Assembly: GCA_041648665.1 (NCBI GenBank)
Contig: JBAZOP010000045.1
Span: 1 to 23,108, forward strand
Origin: a bacterium
Lineage (GTDB): Bacteria > UBA10199 > 2-02-FULL-44-16 > JAAZCA01
Reading direction: 5' to 3'
Length of the DNA stretch: 23,108 nt
Shown: in pieces, positions 19,701-23,108 of the stretch
How positions within the stretch are numbered: position 1 is the stretch's first letter
Layout: every line of letters starts with the position of its first letter
Notes under the pieces: generated by a model
The model's input: the letters and a program-made list of their open reading frames with translations, nothing else
Told to the model about the DNA's origin: nothing
Database searches by the model: none
Program-made: the position numbers and the translations under genes

Positions 19701-20009
19701 GCTCTGAGCGACGCTGCCCGGCGGTGTGCTCACGCACAAAAATCCTGCGCCGATCTCGCACTCGATGCGCACAGGCTCCTGCGGAACCTGGCAGAGACCG
19801 GGCATAGTGGAAACGCCGGGCTCCTCTGAAGGTTCATCCGAAGGCTCCGGAGCAGGGTCGGTCTCGCCCGCGAGTGCGCCTATGCTCATCCCCTTCCACA
19901 GCCCCGCGGCGCGGCTCAAGATGTCGCCAAGCCCAGCATGTGCGCGGGAGGGCGCAAACGGCAGGGCCGCGCAGAGCAGCAAGACGATGATTCGAGCATT
20001 CTTCATCAT
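16746..20009 (-). CDS. Large secreted protein with N-terminal Ig-like region, function unknown
   Basis: The 1087-residue product has a classical Sec signal peptide from ATG 20009 (or 20006): K-N-A-R, a hydrophobic V-L-L-L-C-A-A-L core and cleavage after A-H-A. The open frame extends upstream to 20228, but the signal peptide sets the start; no clear Shine-Dalgarno is seen. After an acidic E/P/D linker (about 45-65), residues 70-430 have alternating beta patterns with paired cysteines and look like three Ig-like or adhesin domains. Residues 500-1087 are rich in amphipathic strands with a long D-A-V-N-Q-A-I-Y helix, a pattern faintly like bacterial BPI/TULIP lipid-binding proteins; that is a guess. 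It probably works outside the inner membrane. Its stop lies one base from the stop of the VWA gene on the other strand, and its start diverges from the next lipoprotein gene. Confidence 0.87.
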   Translation of the reverse strand: MMKNARIIVLLLCAALPFAPSRAHAGLGDILSRAAGLWKGMSIGALAGETDPAPEPSDEPSEEPGVSTMPGLCQVPQEPVRIECEIGAGFLCVSTPPGSVAQSSFVLKGTIDRQSSVLASITISAQSEYTKKSAMVDTSSPASSGCWDAGYSGAPFCLDAEGRFSATVDLPEAGPYTISVAASRIAGNSEERSVRLSRVVAPALTSGGVTLDPDVKTLASTDLSHVRVSVSLLGECQFCDFIGAATNGVAVSVENVIESEDGNVRRIECASTVEQGGQGKFTVGVPVGAGQNSLVIKACNAATGASCPSVGPIVFTGTGAGETVDGITFISPEPMPSYDSTRYPSLPWKFRIAGETQCVDVRFNRLAPISVCPDAQGAYSLTLNPSTGINVATIASEGGMEEYAWTFGWGRILSPHASGEGDMDIPSAIEVALPEDTVRNIVLSLINNFLASDERDELISEILSGMDGTSSNDSGDSVEIPKCSSAGIEGFNAKLRGEPSLGEAVLKGLKFKNNGMALSASLEDLEIGIDLVPEKDLPPLPLIVSFRKALADLSIEDKASGGELLILLGSPHDDCDYKAGSYCNHIPAALVPENLVGGANSWGGFVKCDMDLAHGKAKEACAAINSLNAQTGVINEKVLDAVNQAIYCGGSSALTGLVRSGIDLPAISIGSDAEGGLLPKVSVPLRLMLDQGLGLSSDGMLLDASLSVGSDATYAHTPAEARISSAGVIKGEGFGAGSFDSPSDATGDLAASLSLDAVGAFIFAASAQGDGRAHRGLIDIDVDEEMFKELDFDFVAECDAFQSTEAEEEKPTLCHIRPRVSEMFGTALTTYGYFEGNQPLLVAVRANRALGARIAAVGIDEVPVVAKGDGGEADGGYVPTGAILSLELGGAELSFYAIEIDGSVPPDQYGNPKPLLDDDGNPVIKSMRPSDPDPWNGQIVSFDLTLLAAIELGELGPDPEDDSQFAIPLRVLSDRTRLVLTPMPGTNATTVPAAGLVSQLSEKLSLAIAGFSGEEDAIMIPIPREFDISTDGDNLFGKLGLANISFGAQGISLDAEPETNSITAAISAVITQILHIDGKSKTFKVPD

Positions 20010-20220
20010 AATAAGGGCAGTCGAGGGCACAGAGCCCTGGCCTGACTCTTTGTCGGAGGTTATCCTCAAAAGTTGCGTGGAAAAAAGGCACAACACGTCA
20101 AAAAGATGACGCAAGGCGCCGGAACACCGCATATTGCCGGCCCCCGCAGCCAGGGGCACCCTCGGCCGCATGAAAGCGGATTTAACGCAACTTCCTGGAA
20201 GAAACGCCGATAAGGAGCCG
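20010..20220. other. Divergent intergenic region between two exported-protein genes
   Basis: These 211 bases must hold both promoters. I see no convincing -35/-10 or -24/-12 match. A small dyad (AGGGC, loop ACAGA, GCCCT) lies near 20025-20039 in the leader of the minus-strand gene, and CGTCA/TGACG form another short dyad near 20086-20101. Confidence 0.5.
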
Positions 20221-23108
20221 ATGAACACGACCCCTTATATAATGAAGGCGCTTCCGCGGTTCACCATCGCAGCCATCCTGCTCTTCGTCGTTTGCGTTCT
20301 GTCAGGATGCGGGGGCGAGGACTACACGCCGGTTTACTTCCCTCCTTCCGAAGAGGAGGAAGACGGCGGCCAGGCGCAGCCCTCTGTTTCCGACAGGCAG
20401 TGCACCCTCTCCTTCTCCTCGCAGCTGTGCGTGCAGATCAAGGGCACTAACATCGAGGTGGGACTGGTCGAGGGCGACGAGCTCTGCACAGAGGTCGGGG
20501 CGTTCCCGATACACATATCCGGCTCCACGGTCACGATAGAGGGCAGCGAGTTCCCCGACGTGGAGGTCGAGGGCCACGGGCTGCCTGCGCCGATCACGAT
20601 CAACGCGCGCGGCGACGGAGACGGGAAGGGCAACACCGGCACCGGCTCCGTGGACTCCGCCGGCAACATGACGATCGAGGGCTTCTCCCTCTACATAGTC
20701 GCGCTGGGTATCGTGGGCGAGGTTCCGGATCTGACGCTCACCACCGGCGCCACCGAAGAGCTGGAGCACCTGCCCTCCATCTCGGGCTCTCCGCCCGACG
20801 CCTCCGGCGCCATGGCGCTGGTCACCGCGACCACGCTGGGACACGTCATCGACGCTGCCGACGAATACCTGATGGGAGCATCGCTCTCGGCGAGCTTCCG
20901 CGGCGCAGTCACACCCGCGCTCTCGGAGTGCGGCGGCGAGTCGGAGCAGACCTTCGAGGTGAACAAGGTCGTCATATCGCCCGAAGGACAGCAGACCCTC
21001 TCCGCGCTCCCCGACGGAAATCTGATGGAGATCGGAAGCGGCACCTTCGTGGCGGAGAGCGACCTGGACGTGGGCCCGAGCTTCGAATCCTCCGCAAAAT
21101 TCAAGGTCACAAACGCCGGCGCCAAGGCGCAGACCATAGCCATTCCGCCGCGCAAGGGCCCGTTCCTCTTGAGTTCCACCATCCCGCTCTCGGGCCAGGT
21201 CTCCCCACAGCAATCATTCATACTCACGGCGACCTTCAGGCCGACCGCGCAGAACGCGCAACCCGGCAACATGGTCGAGACCATAACGATCGGGCCGGAC
21301 GCGTTCCAGCTCACGGCCACCGCCCTCTCGAAATCCGGCAGCGGCGGGCTCGACGTGGTGGACGAGGAAGGGGTGATCTCGCTCCCCGACATCGACGACA
21401 TCGAGATCGGCGACGCCGCGCTCCCGGCCAACGCCGAGCGGCGCTTCTTCAAGTGCACGGAACTGCAGTGCGAGGGTTCCACCGCATTCACGGCCTGCGG
21501 GCCTTGCCCTGACCCCGTGACCACGGCGTGCGAGCTCTTGCCGGTCTCTACCGAAGGCAAGCCTCTCGCGGAAGTGGACGCGCAGTGCAACCTCATGGAG
21601 CCGGACGCCGCGCCCATGTACGCGATCGACCTGAGCGGCTCGTCGGACGTATTGATCTCGGGCCGGAAACAGGTGATCGCGCTGCGCAACAAGGGAGTCG
21701 AGGACCTGACCATACAGTCGATCGTCATCGAGGAGGCGCCCGGCAGCCTCTCCACCGGCCAGTTCAAACTGCCGCCAGGAGCGGTGTTCGTGGCGGACGA
21801 CTTCGCTAAAATCCAGGACAAGGTGAATGAGGCGCTCGAGGGCGGAAGCGCGCAGGGCGCCCCGCTCCCTCTGACGCTGCCTCCGTATCAGCCGGGCTAC
21901 AAGGAGTTGAGCGCATACATAGTCGTGACATATACGCCTAGCGACCTCGTCGGCGCGGACGGCGAACAGGCAGGCGTGGGGAGCTCGGTCACGGATCGCG
22001 CCGTACTGAAGATATCGACGGACCAGGGCGACATCACCGCCGGAGTCTCGGGCACCACCACGATCAGCGAATCGCCGGCGCTGGAGCTCTACTTCAAGAC
22101 TTCGACAGGGACCAAACAGGCGGAGGCCGGCGGCGCATTCCCCTTCAAGGGGATCACCGCCCAGACCGTGGACGCCGCGGTACCGCTCTTTTTGCGCGTG
22201 CCCGACACCGCGTCATCCACGATTCGCGTGACTTCGATATCCGTGGCAGGACCGGACAGCGCCAACTTCCGCTGGCTCGGCACCGCTGAGGAGATAGCGG
22301 CGGTGAACCCGCCCGCCGGCAAGGGCATGCGCTGCTCGGTCCCCACGGTAGACGAGCAGACCGGCGAGCTGATCAGCGAAGACTTCAATCTTAAGCCCGT
22401 GTCCGTCGCGCCGCCGGGACTCGACATCGCACCGGGCGCATACTCGACCGCGACAATGCCGCTGATGGGATGCGTGGATTTCCACCGCGAAGAGGGCGAG
22501 CCGGCCAAGCGTCTCTTCGAAGGCGAGATCGCGATAGAGGCGGTGGGCCTCACCCCGGCCGGGCTGCCGATGAAAAACCCGGACGGCACGGAGCAGCGCA
22601 CGAAGTTCACGGCAACACTGCTGGCCGCGATAGAGCCGCGCTCCGGAATGTTCGTGCTGAGGGTCACCCAGACCTCGGCCGCTATGCTCAATCCGCAGTT
22701 CCCCGGCCTCTCCGCCATCTCCTCGTACGACGACATGAAGGCAGCGAGCGGCAAGGAGCCGGCGCAGGCGGATCTACAGCTCTTCACAGGGGCGATGATA
22801 CTCGATCCGTTTGACGAGATGCCGATCACGACGAGCGACGGCGGAGAGACGCTCTCCACGCCCAACGACGGAATCACCGCAATATTCAGGGCCGTGGACA
22901 CGCACCCGGTCTCGCAGAACTATACCGAAGAGGGGCTCTTCGACTACGCAAGCCTGATACACGACGCCCTGCTGCCGATCGGCAGCCGCGGCGTGTACGA
23001 GGACTATCCGGGCGTGCCGGAGAACGCGCGGACCAACGGCTGGCGAATATACACCTCCACCCTCTCCTATCCCGGGCCGCTGGCCCCGCCGGAGAAGGTG
23101 CCGGAAAA
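20221..23108 (+). CDS. Large lipoprotein with ASH-like (choice-of-anchor D type) domains, 3' end outside window
   Basis: The frame from ATG 20221 stays open to the window edge (at least 962 residues). AAGGAG lies three bases before this ATG; ATG 20242 is an alternative. The signal peptide A-A-I-L-L-F-V-V-C-V is followed by the lipobox L-S-G-C, giving a lipidated C30, and then an acidic tether. Residues about 60-250 are an all-beta N-terminal part. Residues about 285-370 (F-K-V-T-N-A-G, T-A-T-F-R-P, I-T-I) match the ASH/choice-of-anchor D pattern, and similar strands recur at about 475-615 (V-I-A-L-R-N-K-G, V-V-T-Y-T-P) and about 620-770. A Cys cluster C-X4-C-X8-C-X2-C-X7-C lies near 411-436. 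It is likely a surface or periplasmic structural or binding lipoprotein. It forms a divergent pair with the preceding secreted protein gene. Confidence 0.88.
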   Translation, partial: MNTTPYIMKALPRFTIAAILLFVVCVLSGCGGEDYTPVYFPPSEEEEDGGQAQPSVSDRQCTLSFSSQLCVQIKGTNIEVGLVEGDELCTEVGAFPIHISGSTVTIEGSEFPDVEVEGHGLPAPITINARGDGDGKGNTGTGSVDSAGNMTIEGFSLYIVALGIVGEVPDLTLTTGATEELEHLPSISGSPPDASGAMALVTATTLGHVIDAADEYLMGASLSASFRGAVTPALSECGGESEQTFEVNKVVISPEGQQTLSALPDGNLMEIGSGTFVAESDLDVGPSFESSAKFKVTNAGAKAQTIAIPPRKGPFLLSSTIPLSGQVSPQQSFILTATFRPTAQNAQPGNMVETITIGPDAFQLTATALSKSGSGGLDVVDEEGVISLPDIDDIEIGDAALPANAERRFFKCTELQCEGSTAFTACGPCPDPVTTACELLPVSTEGKPLAEVDAQCNLMEPDAAPMYAIDLSGSSDVLISGRKQVIALRNKGVEDLTIQSIVIEEAPGSLSTGQFKLPPGAVFVADDFAKIQDKVNEALEGGSAQGAPLPLTLPPYQPGYKELSAYIVVTYTPSDLVGADGEQAGVGSSVTDRAVLKISTDQGDITAGVSGTTTISESPALELYFKTSTGTKQAEAGGAFPFKGITAQTVDAAVPLFLRVPDTASSTIRVTSISVAGPDSANFRWLGTAEEIAAVNPPAGKGMRCSVPTVDEQTGELISEDFNLKPVSVAPPGLDIAPGAYSTATMPLMGCVDFHREEGEPAKRLFEGEIAIEAVGLTPAGLPMKNPDGTEQRTKFTATLLAAIEPRSGMFVLRVTQTSAAMLNPQFPGLSAISSYDDMKAASGKEPAQADLQLFTGAMILDPFDEMPITTSDGGETLSTPNDGITAIFRAVDTHPVSQNYTEEGLFDYASLIHDALLPIGSRGVYEDYPGVPENARTNGWRIYTSTLSYPGPLAPPEKVPE

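Noticed and set aside
20010..20228. 74-residue N-terminal extension of the large secreted protein
   Set aside because: It would bury a clear Sec signal peptide inside the protein and would overlap the start of the divergent gene.

Overview
The window looks like a chromosomal segment of a Gram-negative, sigma-54-using bacterium of the old 'deltaproteobacterial' grade (Myxococcota, Bdellovibrionota, Desulfobacterota or a related uncultured lineage). The reasons are GC-rich coding sequence with strong third-position bias, two large lipoproteins with good lipoboxes, NtrC-type activators in tandem, and long Cys-bearing secreted proteins with Ig-like, VWA and ASH-like domains. This placement is inference; no rRNA or tRNA gene is present to test it.

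Layout. (1) Bases 1-890: the 3' part of a coiled-coil plus FHA protein on + , closed by a clear intrinsic terminator. (2) Bases 1000-2113: an orphan YhcG/DUF1016 PD-(D/E)XK nuclease gene on + , less GC-rich than its neighbours, preceded by a near-consensus sigma-54 (-24/-12) promoter and an inverted repeat, and carrying a perfect 14-bp hairpin inside its coding region. (3) Bases 13878 down to 2126: ten tightly packed genes on - that read as one operon: soluble PAS histidine kinase, three sigma-54 activators (the third with a degenerate receiver), a STAS anti-anti-sigma protein, a GHKL anti-sigma-type kinase, a GAF-PP2C phosphatase, folC, polA and a small unknown gene, ending in a minus-strand terminator. 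(4) Bases 13879-14098: a divergent intergenic region with two 11-bp direct repeats 20 bp apart and two hairpins. (5) Bases 14099-23108: three large exported proteins: a VWA lipoprotein with six tandem ~86-residue beta repeats (+), a 1087-residue secreted protein (-) whose stop codon lies one base from that of the VWA gene, and a lipoprotein with ASH-like domains (+) that runs off the window.

How the genes may work together. The kinase and the adjacent activators form a two-component sigma-54 circuit. STAS, GHKL and PP2C proteins form a complete partner-switching module, but no sigma factor is encoded beside them; the adjacent activator with a non-phosphorylatable receiver (Glu in place of Asp) is a candidate alternative target. 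This combination of partner switching and sigma-54 activation, in one transcription unit with polA and folC, is the most interesting system here. The sigma-54 promoter in front of the nuclease gene is a possible local output. These links are hypotheses from gene order and motifs only.

There is no gene-free stretch longer than 300 bases. I saw no rRNA, tRNA, CRISPR array, insertion sequence or integrase.
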